DNA of 64,000 bases from Lithospermum erythrorhizon. Taxonomy: Eukaryota > Streptophyta > Magnoliopsida > Boraginales > Boraginaceae. Under the pieces are notes generated by a model, which worked only from the letters and a program-made list of their open reading frames with translations, did no database searches and was not told the origin of the DNA. Location: assembly GCA_019722365.1 (NCBI GenBank), contig JADFUC010001455.1:620001-684000 (forward strand), written 5' to 3'. Positions 42,969-56,442 of this stretch are shown here, in pieces. The position numbers and the translations under genes are program-made. Position 1 is the stretch's first letter. Each line of letters opens with the position of its first letter.

Positions 42969-45053
42969 ATGGTAGCTGAAGTGAGTTCATTTGTGAATTC
43001 AATCAACGGCTCTGATTCATCACCAGCAGCTGAATCAACGGCTAGGCTTGTGACACGTGACTTACTTGGTGGTAGTAAAGAATTGGACCTTCACTTACAT
43101 GTTCCTTCAGGTTGGGAAAAGCTGCTTGACATAAACGTATGTTCTTTACCTTTTAATTTGCTTTTGTTGATTTTTGTTGTTGTTTTGTCATTTTTATTTT
43201 GTTCGAGAAAGAGTTGGACTAATACAAAAATAGACTAGGTAACAAACATAGGGTGATAGGCTGATTGGAGATGTCATATTTATATACTAGACCAATGTAT
43301 ATTTTTCATGTTTTACTTTTTTGTTGTTTATCAAATTTTTATTTTGTGGGTTGTTTGATTTTGTCAATTCTTTGTTGACATGAACAAAAAGAATGAATTT
43401 TTATTTTGTGGGTACTTTATTTTTTGTTAATTGTTGGTTAACATGAACAAAAGATTGGATTTTTATTTTGTTTGTTCTATGTTGTTCTGTTTCTTGATTA
43501 AACATGTGAGTAATCACTGGAGTGACTAGGGGCATGGTAGCAGACTAGCAGTAGCCCTTAATTTTTTGAAAAAAATAATTTAATTAAATATTTTCCAAAA
43601 ATTATAATTATTTTTAAAAAAATTATATTGTTCGCCTCCTAAATTTTCTGGTATTTTCCTATAAATAATACGTATTGCATTCATCCCTTTATATAAAAAT
43701 CCGGTTCCACCATTGTGAGTAATGATCTTGTTGGAAATGAGTTGATCGAATAGCCTAGTAGAAAAGGTTGTTGCAAGTGAGCACAGGGTGATGGCTTCGA
43801 AACTCCCCTCATGGCTCAATATAAAAAAAATGATCTAGTTGGAAATTTAAATTGTTTTGTTATGTAGGTTTTGAGCTTCAATACTCTTGGTTGGTTGGTT
43901 GATTTTTTGTTGTTTATATGTCAGTGATGATACTAGATTTTTTTTTTTAGTTTTCTGATTTTGTGTACAATAATTTTGGGACGAAATTGTAATAATTCAT
44001 GTTTTACCATATGCTACTGGTTGGGAAATGCTAGTGGAACATCATTAATTGGTGCAAAGAGTTATCTTATTGTTAATAGTATGAGCTGAAACTGATGAAA
44101 CTTGAATACCATGATTTTTTGTTGTTCATAGAGTTAAGTTTTTTGGTAAAATATCATTATTTTTGGATAAATTTATTGGTTTTGTATCCCTTTTAATCTT
44201 TTGCAGTTATGATTTTTTCAGTTACCAGTATTAAATTGAATTTGACTAGTTGGGTTGCACTTGAATGAGCATTAATAGATACTCCTGATAAGTAGGAGTA
44301 AAATGGTTTGATTTATCCAAAAATATCATATTGAATGTCATTTTTTTAATAGATTAGAATAATTCCAACCAATCTCCCCCTACATGATATTCGAATGAAA
44401 GAGCATTTGTTTATGATCAATTATATTAGCAATCAATGCTTTTAACTTTTTTCTTCTTTAAATTCAAGAATGTCTAGGTTCATGTTTGCTTTACGTTTGT
44501 TTTGGTACTAACAATGATGTGTGTTTGCTTGCAGTCAGGAGAAGTCTATTTGCAGAAGTGTAATGCTCCGAGTTCATCATCTTCTCCATCAGAACGTAAA
44601 CAAGCAGGCCTTAAGCAAAAGGACAATCAAATTGCTTCAAAGCTTCAAGACCTCAATTACCCTCCTGATGTAGAGCAATCTTCGAAAATCTTGGATGATG
44701 CTACCTTAGACTTGAGGCTTGTTTCATCATCATCTAATTACCAAAGCGTGTGCACTCTAGATAAGGTGAAATTTGCACTGGAAAAGGTAGAAAAAGAATC
44801 GAGGAAGCGCTCAGTGTCAATGACATTGTCCAAAGGATCACCACTGTCCTCAAATTCCTCATCATCGATCAAGGATGGAGAGGTCAATCAGGAGGATAAC
44901 TCGCCCTCTGCATTCGCTACTGGATGTCCAAGTTGTCTTATGTACGTGCTGATATCAAAGAGCGATCCTAAATGCCCTCGTTGCAACTCAATTGTTCCAT
45001 CACCTCCTCCAATCATGAAGAAGCCGCGACTTGATCTCAATCTAACAATTTGA
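42969..45053 (+). CDS. WW-type/EAR-motif protein, CURLY FLAG LEAF1-like
   Basis: Two exons, 42969-43136 and 44535-45053, giving 228 residues. Residues about 44-62 (PSGWEKLLDINSGEVYLQKC) are a WW-like domain split by the intron; its second Trp is replaced, so it may not bind proline-rich ligands. The middle is Ser-rich with RSVSMTLSKGSPLSS. The C-terminal part has a CPSCLMYVLISKSDPKCPRC zinc-ribbon-like block (two CxxC pairs) and ends RLDLNLTI, an EAR repression motif. The same architecture is found in CFL1 proteins, which repress HD-ZIP IV factors and affect cuticle formation. A role as transcriptional co-repressor is inferred from the family. Intron 1 (1.4 kb) carries a diverged SINE-tail block near 43250-43300. 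Confidence 0.75.
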
Positions 45054-45990
45054 GAACCGTAAAGCCTAACAAAAATCTGTTAGTAATGATAAGGGCATCA
45101 AGCTTTAGAGATGGAAAGAACTCCATGATTACTCTTTTGTATAGACAATGATAGAGCTGTAGTTTGAACTATTAGGGTGTGAATATGATGATGGAAGTTG
45201 ATCTCTTCTTTTGCAGAAAAAACAAAAGAATTACCATCTCTTCTATATAGTTCAATGATAAAAAATTCTCTGGCATATCATTCTGTTTTATTTGATTATA
45301 GACCCTTGTCATGTAATAAAGAGTATATCAAAAATTGTTACACACTATCCAAATCGGTTTAGTATATAGCTTGTTTTTGGAGAAATATGACAGTAATTAT
45401 GCAATAATGCTGCTTGCATAAAATTGTAACATGATGAGTTGTACTGAATGAAACAAGTCATATGGAGTAAAATGCCATATAGATTAGACTTGAGGAAATT
45501 GTATACTCCCTCCGTTTTCTTATAGTTATTGTTTTCGCCAAAAAAAAAATATTTTTTATAGCTATCTGCTTTTGTGTACAACTAAGAAAATATACGCCAA
45601 GATTATACGTAAAGATTTACGTTACAAACATTTAAACCTAATAATAAATAATAAAGAATTAACTATTTATGTAAATTTATAAACATATTTCTTTGATGAG
45701 ACATATCAGAATTCATTTTGTTGTTCATTATTGCATGATCCCCTTATAATTTTTAATAATATATTTAAAAGTTTTGTTATCATACTATTTACGTGAATTT
45801 ATACTGTAATTCATTTTGTTCATTATTGTACGATCCCTTATACTTTAATAATATATTTAAACGCTTTGCTATCATAATACTCTTTTATTTCACAGCTTAA
45901 TAAAATAATGCACATTATATAGTTTCTATTTTATTGTTAGAAAATATCACTTTTCTATTTCAATAAAATAAATGCAATTTCTTCTGTGCC
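45054..45990. other. 3'UTR of the CFL1-like gene and intergenic DNA
   Basis: The 3'UTR probably runs to about 45320. A MITE-type end 'tactccctccgttttct' lies at about 45502. An AT-rich segment repeats 'tgttcattattg' with 'acgatccctta' near 45720-45840. No gene. Confidence 0.5.
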
Positions 45991-47390
45991 CCTAAACTTT
46001 GTCAATTTGGTCAATTTGCCTCTAAAGTTTGAAAAATCGACGCTTGTCTCTACTATGTAAATGGTCATTTTAATTCCATCTAGCTTTCACCTTAAACCGA
46101 CATATATTTTAAGTTTCTGTGAATGGCGATAAATTTAATTTGTATTATTACATTAGTCTTTTGGGTCAATTTTTAAATATAAAAAAGTACTTGGATGTTT
46201 TTAAATAATATAAAAATATTATAGAAATATAAAGAAAAATTAACCCACAAATTAACCTCCTCCGGGTCCCGGTCCCACCTCCCCACCCTCACCCCTCACC
46301 CCCACCCCTTTCCTCTTCCCCTCAGCCACCACCTCCATTGAAGCTTCATCAAGCTATGCAAATCTCTAAACTACTAACACATAGCTTCAATCTATCACAA
46401 AATCACAATCATAAGCTGACATGAATTCCAAGAATTTCCTCATTCGAAAAATGGACAGAAATTCCAACAATTAAATAGGCAAAATCGAACAAAAATTCCA
46501 TAAATTAAACAACAAAATTCAACTAAAATTTTAAATTTAATCGTTCAATCGATTAACCCGCCAAAAATCATACCCATTTTTCGCCAATATTTCTCAACTA
46601 GTGAATTTACAAAATTTTCCGTGATTTCAACATCAAGTGGTGTTTTGGGTGTCAGCTATCTATTTTGTTTCTTCCTCGATTTTGGTGTTTTGAAGATATA
46701 TTTTCGATTTTGCTTCGAGTATTTCTCAAGCGCCGAAGACTATACGATAATAATCTCGAGTATTACTTCAAGATGAAGATTTGCATATATGAAAGGATAT
46801 TTACGAAGATATTTCCATATATGTTTGGCAAGCCTCTACTCCACACGAGCAAGAAATACCAAGTAGATCCAAATATATACCACCTAAAATTTCACGCTTA
46901 AGAATGTTTCAAAACATTCGAGAGATTATATTTTTGTAGGTTGAACGTGTTAGAATAATTCCCCTAAACTTCTAATCGAACGCACGATCGCTTAGCTTAC
47001 ACCACGCTATAACAATCATCGGTATTTTTCATTGTAAACACCGATTTCCATGGCGATGTAAGCCTTTGTTTGTGACTCGCTTAATACTACGAAATAGTAT
47101 CAAGACGCCTCCATGAAGATATGTACTCATTCGTACTATCCTCAATATCACAAGAAAATACTTCATCAAGTTCATCTCGCACTCGTGTGCTATATTGGCA
47201 AATTTAACCTGCTATCATCTTTACTTTTTTAATTGCACTATTTATTTCTCGCTTTTATTGTTCTGCCGGGCTTTGTATCACAACTGAAAGTGTTGCTGAT
47301 CAAGTTGGTCTAATCAAATGCTGCTCAAAGAATCTATTTCACAAAGAAAAGTTACTTAACTTTCAAAACATCTTCCTCCACCATTTTTAA

Positions 47391-47755
47391 TGATGTGACG
47401 AGAAAATACGGGTACGAACCCATCCTGATTTCCCTATATTTCTGGTCACAAACCTCAGATAATCTCGGGCAAAGCTGGAGATGGAAAACTATAAATTGGT
47501 AGAAATTTTTTATGTAATACTCAAGATCACGAAATCTGATAAAGATTTAAAAAATATGGGCGAGGTCTAAAAATTTATCACTGGATTTTACAAAATCATA
47601 CCAACTAAACAAAAAAATAAGGCTTAACACTCAACTCTTATCCCACATCGTCATTACTTTACCTATAAACGAGATCTCAAGATACAAATCTAAATATACT
47701 TTGGCATGCCTATCACACATTATACGAATAAGTGGTGGCCTGGAAACAGAATCTG
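47391..47755. repeat. 5' LTR of the nested non-coding LTR element
   Basis: Begins TGATGTGACGAGAAAATA and shares ordered blocks with 52124-52511: 'gggtacgaaccca', 'ctatatttctggtcacaaac', 'cttaacactcaactctta', 'aaatatactttgg/cgatacg', 'attatac', 'cagaatc'. The inner end near 47755 is approximate. Confidence 0.75.
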
Positions 47756-49354
47756 AGGCAGGTTTCATGCTCACTTCTGGGACCGAGCAAAGCTTTGGAT
47801 GGCCTATCGTTAGAGGAGCACTATCAACGTATAACTAAAAGTTTCATCGCTTCCATCATTGACGTGTTCTTGCTGGGATCGATGTGTTTACACCCCATTT
47901 CAAAAGATGAAGCAAGCAATAGTTACATCATAATATCTATTGCACCCCTCCTCCGAGATTGATCTCCAAGAAGGATTGCAAGGGGTATGGATATATGAAG
48001 GTGGACCAGAGTTGACTCGACGTGTTAATCCGCCAGCGAGTCAGACCGCCAGAGTCGAGCGAACCTCCGTGCTGAGCGACCATTGTTGTAAAGTCTCAGC
48101 GGATTGATTAGCATTAAAACTCTTAAACCAATGGGAATAAGGAAGCTTGAATACTTATATGCGGAACAGTTCTTTATCCAATTGCCCACAAGTTGTTTCA
48201 AATGTCATATGCTTGAGAAGTGCACCAAATGAGGACCCTTAAGGGGGCAAGTATATATGTTGTAGATCATTCGCATCGTTTTCGAAGAATTGATCGACTG
48301 AGGGTGGCGAAGGGTAACCGGGGTTTTGACCAGTTGCCAGAGTATCTTGATAATTTGCATATGGGCACCCATTTCACTGCAACTCAAGAATGCAAGTATA
48401 CTTAATGATAAGTAAGCTTTTATATGAATGTGTCTCCAAGGGAAGAGATGAACTGTACCCCATGTATTACAGTTTGAAAATGTTATGGATACATGTTATT
48501 TGCTCAGTTGATTGACAATTTGGCATAAGTAGACTAATGTCCATGCCATACAATATAGTCGTGGTTTAATCATGATATTACATGCCGATTCGACTTCATA
48601 AAAATATGAAATCATGTGAGTTTTAGCTACATCAGTGGTATTGTATTCCTCCTATGATATTAAATCAAAGAAGCAATGCAAAGAAAAAGTGATCAGAAAA
48701 TGGTGGCTGCCTTAGTAGATGACCAAAATGAAAGGGGATAGCTGCACCCTCAAATTTGAGGAGAAATTGAAATCATTCAACTCTCGAATTGGGGAGTCAT
48801 TCTCGACATTTTGATGATTAAAACATGTTCATAAAAGTCAGGTAAGTCTCTTCTATACCACTGCTAAAGAAATGAAACTCCTAGTAACTAAAGCGGATTG
48901 ACCTGACATGATTCAAACCATCTATATGCTAGTATTCATCTGTAAGAATAGTAGGCAGGAGGCATTATTTGACTCCAACATGCTATTACTTGTCAATTAC
49001 ATTACACTCCAAGCATAGATATCGTTCATACTTCCTTAAAAATGAATCACTCGCATAAAGCCTAATTTTGCTCAGATATATTTATGCATGTTCTCAACAA
49101 GGAATATGAATTTTGAAACTTCGTATATACATGCAATGTGTCAAGTATTGCATATGTTATTTCTTGGAAACGACATGGCTACTTATTTTACTTGCTTAAC
49201 ACATGTGATAGATTGTCATCTTTTACACTTGTGATTTAAACGAGTGGGGGGCAAACCAAAGCACATTTTGCTTGTTTGAAACATCAAATTCTGATATGCT
49301 ATTACATGTTGAATCAAACTTATGTTGCAAGAACCGGATCTCGATTTTGTCCGG

Positions 49355-51560
49355 TCCCACTACTCGGACCTCGGTTTCATCCAGTCACACTCGGACCTCG
49401 GTTAAAACAAGTTAATCCAGTCCTATCCGGACCTCAGTCAAAACTAGTTATACTAGTCCTAAAACTCTAGTTACATCCTTGTACGAATACACATCAATAC
49501 AACCAAGAGACATGTCATTACGCTAGTAATGCAATTCTATGAATTCCTTTGAACTTGTCGGCAATGTCTTTAAAAAAAAAAAAAGACAAACATTGTTGAA
49601 AAGGGCAAAAGGGGGAAGACTACACCTGGACAAAATGCCAAAGAAAGAACGAATGATACACACAAATCACGATAACCTAGTTTGAAACCAACAAGGGGGA
49701 GCGAATAAAGCAATCAACTGATAAAAGAGCAATCTCCCAAGCATCCGCCTCGCAATATCCGCCCCTACAGCTTATAGTCCTGAAGCCACCCGCAATATCC
49801 GACCTCGGCCTCCGCCTCATTTTGGGATCGGGCCTTTACTTTAGTTTATGATCACCCTAACCGACCCCGCGATAAAATCCAGGGTTAATACCCCCTGCCT
49901 GCACCGACAAACTCTTAGTCACACCACCCAAGAGGACTCCGGCAAAAACCAGGTCAAGCACGGGTTCTTTTGGACCTCAATTAAACCAGCTACATAACAG
50001 ATCCGATAACTTACTTCCTAAGCGATTCGATTAACTTAGTTACACCCGCCCGGTAATCTCGGTAAAACTAAGTTACATCGGTTCGCAGACCTCAATTAAA
50101 CTTAGTTACATCGATCCTAAGTGGACCTCGATAAAACTAAGTTACATAGGTCCTAAGCGGACCTCGATAAAACTAAATTATTTCGGTTTGCGAAACTCGA
50201 TTACAACTTAGTTACAAAAAAATCTTACGCGCTCGAAAGACAATTCCGGACACAAGTTGTGACCTCGGTTAAGGCATAATTCATGCCACCTGAAGACCAT
50301 GTTTTTAACACTTCCCTGAGTATTGTAGCCATCTTTTTTAAGTATTGACTTCAAACGAAAACTACAAGGGGGCAACTAGGGAAGGTCTGATGAAGATTAA
50401 AAGAACATGTTTGGAGGAAAGAAACTTAACCAAATATGGAGACTAAAAGGAGATGAAAGTAATTGGTGGAACATCAAGCCTTCTGAACTTTACAATATTG
50501 GACTTATTCAATTCAACTATGCTTAAAGTATCTGTAAGCTTCTAATCATGGTTTTACTCATGCGATCCTCGAAGTCGCTCTTGATCATTCAACGATACCA
50601 TGTCACTGTGAAGTCGTTTCTGGATCATTCGACGACAAGACATGATCCTCGAAGTCGCTTTCATGATCATTCGACGACAGCTCATGGTCCTCAAGTCACT
50701 CTCGATCATTCGGCCACATCTCATGATTCTAAAGTCGCCTCGCCTCATTCGACTATAACTCATGATCACTGAATCGCCACAGTGATAATTCAATACTGGA
50801 TCACTGAAGTCGCCTGATCACTGCCCGACTAACGCCCACGATCATTTCAGTCTCTCTCGATCATTCAACGAACGCCCACATTACTGAAGTCGCTTCAGAA
50901 CACTCGATCCATTCATGATCATTCGATAAAACCACTTATGATCACTAATGGCCGCTTAAAAACAACTTAGAATCGTTATCTAGAACTCGGTTGCAGTCGC
51001 TATTCATTTCCAAAAATCAACATAAAATTGATAAAAGATGAGCTTATAAATCAAATACACTTTGACACTTGATATCACTAGATCTTACCAAGAAAGCGAG
51101 GAAGCAAACGGGAAATACATATCTATCACACAGTAGGGCACATAAGTCATGCGCCTCTTTGACACCAATCGACTCCGATCATGGCAACGCAAGCCACACT
51201 AGTCACGATCTCTATTAAGGATGAAGATGACCCGGTATGTTTTGTTAAAACCTATGATCGCAATAAAAAGACCGAGGACGGTCTCCAAAAAAACCCATGG
51301 TCGCATTCAAGACTAATACCCAAGAGGGTTTCACAACTTACACTCTTGGGAATATACACTGGGTCCCAAGAGGACCTCGACAAAGCTAAGTTGCTACCGG
51401 GTCCTAACCTGACTTACAAAACTAAGTTACCTCGGTCCTAAGCGGACCTCGATAAAACTAAGTTACATCGGTCCGCGGACCTCGACTAAAACTTTATTTA
51501 CCTCGGTCCTGCATGTGCCCCTATTTACAAACTAATTTACAACGTCCCAGCTGATCCCGA
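49355..51560. repeat. Interspersed minisatellite arrays inside the LARD-like element
   Basis: Repeated units around 'cggacctcg(a/g)ttaaaac' and 'aagttacatcggtcc' occur at 49360-49480, 49950-50250 and 51370-51560. A different array at 50565-50965 has about eight units built on 'gaagtcgct' plus 'gatcattcgacgac'. They are non-coding in all frames beyond about 80 codons. Confidence 0.65.
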
Positions 51561-52123
51561 CTAACACAATACATGCTTAACACATGAAACATTAAAAATA
51601 ACCAAGAGTAAACAACAAACTCTCGCAAAATAACCAAAAGTGTGGATGTGAGCGTATGTTCAACAAAAGTGGTAATACTAACCGCTAAAACATACACACC
51701 CTACACAACAAGTCGCGGCGCAGTTAATACCTAATATATGCTCTACTAGTCGCGATCTTGATTAAAGCATAATACCTATCATACCAATTGAGACCACGGT
51801 TAAGGTACAATTCATACCAAACCAGTCTCGATCTTGATTAAGGCAAAGTCATAACATATTAGTCTAACATCGATCATGGCAATTATGAGCCTTATTAATA
51901 TGATCTTGATTATATGACAAAATGCCTCAAGCATCTGACATAATCAAGCTAGTCATGACCCTTCTTTATATGCACGCCTCGGTGCTCGACGCCTGCTCCT
52001 CGGCGATGTTACACCTCATCGGTCTCTCAACGATCATAATCTTAGGAAAGCTTCTCATATGCTTGACTAGCCTGAATACTCATCCAAAATCATGGATAAT
52101 GATTTTGAAGGAGTAGGGGGCAA

Positions 52124-52511
52124 TGATGTGACGAGAAAATATGGGTACGAACCCAACCTGATTTTCCTATATTTCTGGTCACAAACCTGAATAATCTCTG
52201 GGCAAGTTGGAGATATTCGAAAACTACAAACGGAGAGCTTTTCCATAGACACCAAGATCATGTAAATCGGATAAATATCAAAAGTTAAGATACGAGGTTC
52301 AAAGATGTACCACTGAGCTAAAACCATACCATTCAAACAAAGTTAATAAAGCTTAACACTCAACTCTTATTCCTTACCTCGGCTTCTATTACTTGAAGGA
52401 GACCATCCTCTTCACTTGATTTCCAAGATACAAAGCGTATGATCTTCATTTTAAATATACTTTCGATACGCTAATACATATTATACTAATACGTGAATGG
52501 AGTCAGAATCA
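52124..52511. repeat. 3' LTR of the nested non-coding LTR element
   Basis: Begins TGATGTGACGAGAAAATA right after 'ggagtagggggcaa' and ends near CAGAATCA. Homologous in order to 47391-47755. Confidence 0.75.
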
Positions 52512-53245
52512 TAGTGGTGCCTCCTTATTTTTGCAGGTTTCTTTTTTCGTCTTCATCCTGAAGTCAGAAAAGGAAAATCCCCAAATTTCATTTGCTATTT
52601 GCACCTCCCAAATCCAAAATCCAATACCAAATGTAGAATTTCCACTTGTTTTCTGAATTTTTCATTTTTTAGCATGTCACTTAAATGAATCATTTCCCCA
52701 AAACCTCCCCCCTCATTCACGTCCAAATTCATAAAATCAATAATTTAGTTCATTAAGTGCTAAAGTTCAAATCTTTTGCAACTTTGATAAATACCCAATT
52801 CAATTCATCTACTAACTTGCGTATAATCGTGGGGAAATTTTGGGTATTGAGATCATGAGCATTTCTTGTTCTTATTGCTGATTTGATTAGAAAGTTAACA
52901 TTTTTATTCGAATAGTTCTCCAATGGTGAAGTGTGGTGGTGGCCGCGGAGCTGTCGAGGTAGGAGGGGGGAGGTTGATGGTTGATCAAGTTTAGGTTGGG
53001 GGTGCTCCTTGTATTTTCCTAAAATTGTTAGCTTTCTATTTGTTTAAAATAGCTCCAAAGGTATTTTATTTATTAAGAATTGACCTTAAAATTGAAATAA
53101 ATGTACAAATCCTATTTTGTCTTAGCTAAGTGTTAGTAATTGTCAATCTTTAACCTTTAATTCCTACTCTAAATCCCCAAAATGATCGCTTCACATAAGA
53201 GAAGCGGGCAAATTGACCGATTTTCAAACTTTAGCAAATTGATCA

Positions 53246-56200
53246 CCGATTACGTTTAAAGTGAGCAAAGAAGAAATAAACCTTAAAAACATCAATACCG
53301 CTTCCACCGATTAAGAAGAGATTCATAATTCTACTATTCAATTTTATTTTATGTATTCATTTTAAATATTATTTTAATTGATGATTAACTCAATAATACT
53401 TGTACGTAATTAAATAATATCAAGCATTTTTGGCGAAATTTTCTCTCAATTTTAACACGCAAAATACCAAGATGCCACGCATGGACAGTTCTTATTCGAC
53501 TCAAATACCTTAAATCAATTACATTGAAAAATCAATGGAATAAAGATGACATGCCTCTTTTAAAAAAACTATATCTACAAGAATAATTTTTTTTAATAAA
53601 GAAAATTAAACCCCTCAATAATATATAATGCTGACATTATTACTGACAAGTGAAAAACTTTTAAAATTTTGACATAAATAACAACTTTTAATATAAAATA
53701 TTACAAAAGGCTATTCAAATAGAATATGAGTGTATCGACTAGATATCGAATGCTCATCAATAAAGCTCGGAATTATATACCTATAATATACATATTCATG
53801 CATGTATTTTTGGGATTATAATATCGATAAAATTATATTTCCTCATACTTCGATTAAAAACTAATATACTCAATTAAACGAAGCCTCAAACTTTAATAGT
53901 TTATTGACTCCTTCACCCTAGCCTCCCCAATTAAATACTCACTTATTCTTTTCGCAGATCGTAAATTAACCCGTGGATAGTCTAACCGGTTAAAGTCGAA
54001 TAATAAAATTGGCCAATTCTCAAACTTCCCATACAAAACATGTTTGTTACTTCAGTGCAATATATTAGTTCTCTCCAAACTTTTCCACTGATTTCTGCTG
54101 CTAATCTTTTGACAAATATTAGCTCTTCTAGAGCCTTCACTTGTTCTCTCAATGTGGTAGATAATTTGACATATATTTTTGAAACTGTTTAGATTCCTCT
54201 CTGTAGTTAGAATTACAAGTAAGATCTCGAAGGCATACTGGTGCACCGACTGTTATCTCTTCCGTAACATTCACCAATTTTTGGTAATCGCATTATATTG
54301 TAATAACACTCGCTCTTTTGTGTTATTAGAACGGTATGAGTTGCTGCACTATCCGCAAAGGCCTATTTCTCCTTATCCATGTCATTGTGGCAACTTATCG
54401 AAATTGAAAAATCATACGCCGTAAGTTCTCAAGAAAGATAAAGCCATGACTAGTTAAATACCAAATCTTTCCTTAGCCGTAACTAGCTGTACATATATAA
54501 TCACAATACCAATCCAGTGATTAGATTTCATTGTTCTTCAAGAAATGATATGTTGGCTCTTTCGAGCATTCAATTAATTTTACAATTACTCATATCAGGA
54601 TAACATTCGCTTTGTTATCAAGCAAATTATCGGGTATCTTTTCCAATAGTGTGAAAAATAGCATTGTCTACATACATGATAATTTGAACTACCTCACATG
54701 CCTACACACTCCGGCAATTTCATCCTCAGATAAGATTTCTGGACCTATAAATGTAATCAGGGTGGGTAGTAATTAATCAATAAAATTCTATCCATTTAAC
54801 CTGAATTCTTCAAATTATATGAGTCTTTGGGTCTCCTAAGTGAACTCATACGATTTCGTATTATTTTCAAAATAATGAAAGAAATTATAGAAATTCTTTT
54901 GAAATATTCAAAAGCCCTTAATTTAATGGGATACAATTCTAAGCCCTCGATCTTCCTCGAACTACCGATAATCAAATCATATTCGCACCGGATATATAAC
55001 CAAATGTTCTTCAAAAGGCATCAAATCATATTTGCACCGTACTTATTTGATTATAATAAGGTGCTACATCAATAGTTATTTAGACATATATATATGAATA
55101 TTAGATAATCATTAATATAATCAAACGTATTGACATTGTTATTTCCTACAAACAAAATATATATCAAATGTCTTTCGAATATTAATATGAATATATTTCA
55201 AAGGTGTTCCAGATATTAAGTGAATATCAAACACATATTAAAACAGGTGAGACTCAAATCAAATATTATAAATGAACATCAAATATAATCATTAATAAAT
55301 CTTCGAGATTTAGGTCCAAGTTTGGATCCTCCATCAATATTATTCACAAGCCCCATGAACTACCTTTTCCTGAATTAAAATACATCATTAATAAATCATA
55401 TATTATGTGTATCATAATACATCACAAATATATCAAATTAATCATCAATAAATTCTCGAGATTTACTTATTTGATAATTAATCTTTTCGACCTCATAAAT
55501 ATATAAATCTAATGTTTAAGATATCATAAATTATATGTATAAATATTATTTTGTATTGTTAATATATATATATATGTAAAACAAGTCAATAACAATGATA
55601 GATAAAATGAATTATCGTATAATACAATTACTTATGTTTCAATCGAGCAAATTTGATAAATATGTACAACTTTTCATATATTTGTTATACACCCATTAAT
55701 TTGTCTAAATATAATATATGATGGTCATCATGCACAAGGTGATTACCAAGATATTTTACGGAGTTATCATTATTCATTAACAACCTCTATAATAATTTAG
55801 TATATATACATACATATAAGAAGCCTATTGAATATTTTATAAAAGAAACTACATAATTTTCCATTAGCTTCAATAAAGATACATTATAGCTAACAATGCT
55901 TTGTCTTGTCTCATATTAACGATATATGCTATGTTTTAATATTATCGAGGATGAATAACGGGAATAAAAGAAAGATTTCGACTAACTCTTCCGACGATAT
56001 TAATGCAAGGGCTTAAGGCTACCAAATTTGGCTATTTTCAACTCAATTCAAAAGCTCGATCGTGGCCGGGAGTAACGTGTTACGAATATAACTAATAACA
56101 ATGTGAATGTATTGCAGGTATCAGAGGAGTAATGATTTATCAAGCCACGCTCAATTACATTACAGTGCCAAGCCTATTTACAGCTTTTACAATACAATAC

Positions 56201-56442
56201 AATATATGACTCGATAAATAAGAATTTTATTTCTTCTTAATTAAGTTAATCACATTTCAAAACAACACGACTTGACGTACAAATAAAACATCCATTATTT
56301 CCATAACAATATGATACTTTATGTTACAATTTATTGTAATCATGACACATGTTTTATTTTCAATTTTTAAACTAGTTTATAAAAAGAAAGATACACCTCA
56401 TCTTAATAAAGTATAACCGAGAGTTTCACGTTAAGATAGAGC
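53246..56442. other. AT-rich intergenic DNA with coding-like remnants
   Basis: No intact gene. Near 54341-54422 the plus strand reads ELLHYPQRPISPYPCHCGNL, resembling the first half of a GRF-type zinc finger. Near 54080-54160 the minus strand reads LREQVKALEELIF, resembling the coiled coil that often follows such fingers in plant proteins. The opposite orientation suggests rearranged debris. The rest includes (TA)n near 55560-55575 and nothing else recognisable. Confidence 0.35.

Larger units (their letters stand above)
47391..52511. mobile_element. LTR element without gag-pol (LARD-like)
   Basis: Two direct LTR copies (47391-about 47755 and 52124-52511) enclose about 4.4 kb of sequence. The purine-rich 'ggagtagggggcaa' just before the 3' LTR fits a polypurine tract for a plus-oriented element. 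On both strands the interior has no gag, protease, reverse transcriptase, RNase H or integrase reading frame. Instead it carries arrays of short repeats ('acctcgataaaactaagtta' and 'gatcattcgacgac' units). This is the pattern of a large retrotransposon derivative, mobilised in trans. The LTR copies are clearly diverged, so it is not recent. A primer-binding site and target duplication were not resolved. Confidence 0.7.
45990..53245. mobile_element. Long-TIR DNA element (MULE-like) carrying a nested LTR element
   Basis: The left arm (about 45990-46250) reads 'ggtcaatttgcctctaaagt', then 'ttgaaaaatcg', and 'gggtcaatttttaaatat' further in. The right arm (about 53060-53245) contains the same blocks reversed: 'actttagcaaattgatc', 'cgattttcaaa', and 'aagaattgacctt'. 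Both arms then run into C-rich/G-rich blocks with a CCACCACC-CCATTG core (about 46260-46350 and, reversed, 52925-53000). No transposase is seen. The LTR element at 47391-52511 lies inside, so insertion order is DNA element first, LTR element second. Confidence 0.55.

Noticed and set aside
48205..48405. Overlapping 60-codon frames inside the LARD-like element
   Set aside because: Checked for reverse transcriptase, integrase or gag motifs on both strands; none seen.
49355..51560. CRISPR-like array
   Set aside because: Repeats are degenerate and not separated by unique equal-length spacers; the context is a plant LTR element.
54796..55075. Overlapping frames on both strands around 54.8-55.1 kb
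   Set aside because: AT-rich, lysine/isoleucine-heavy chance frames without recognisable domains.
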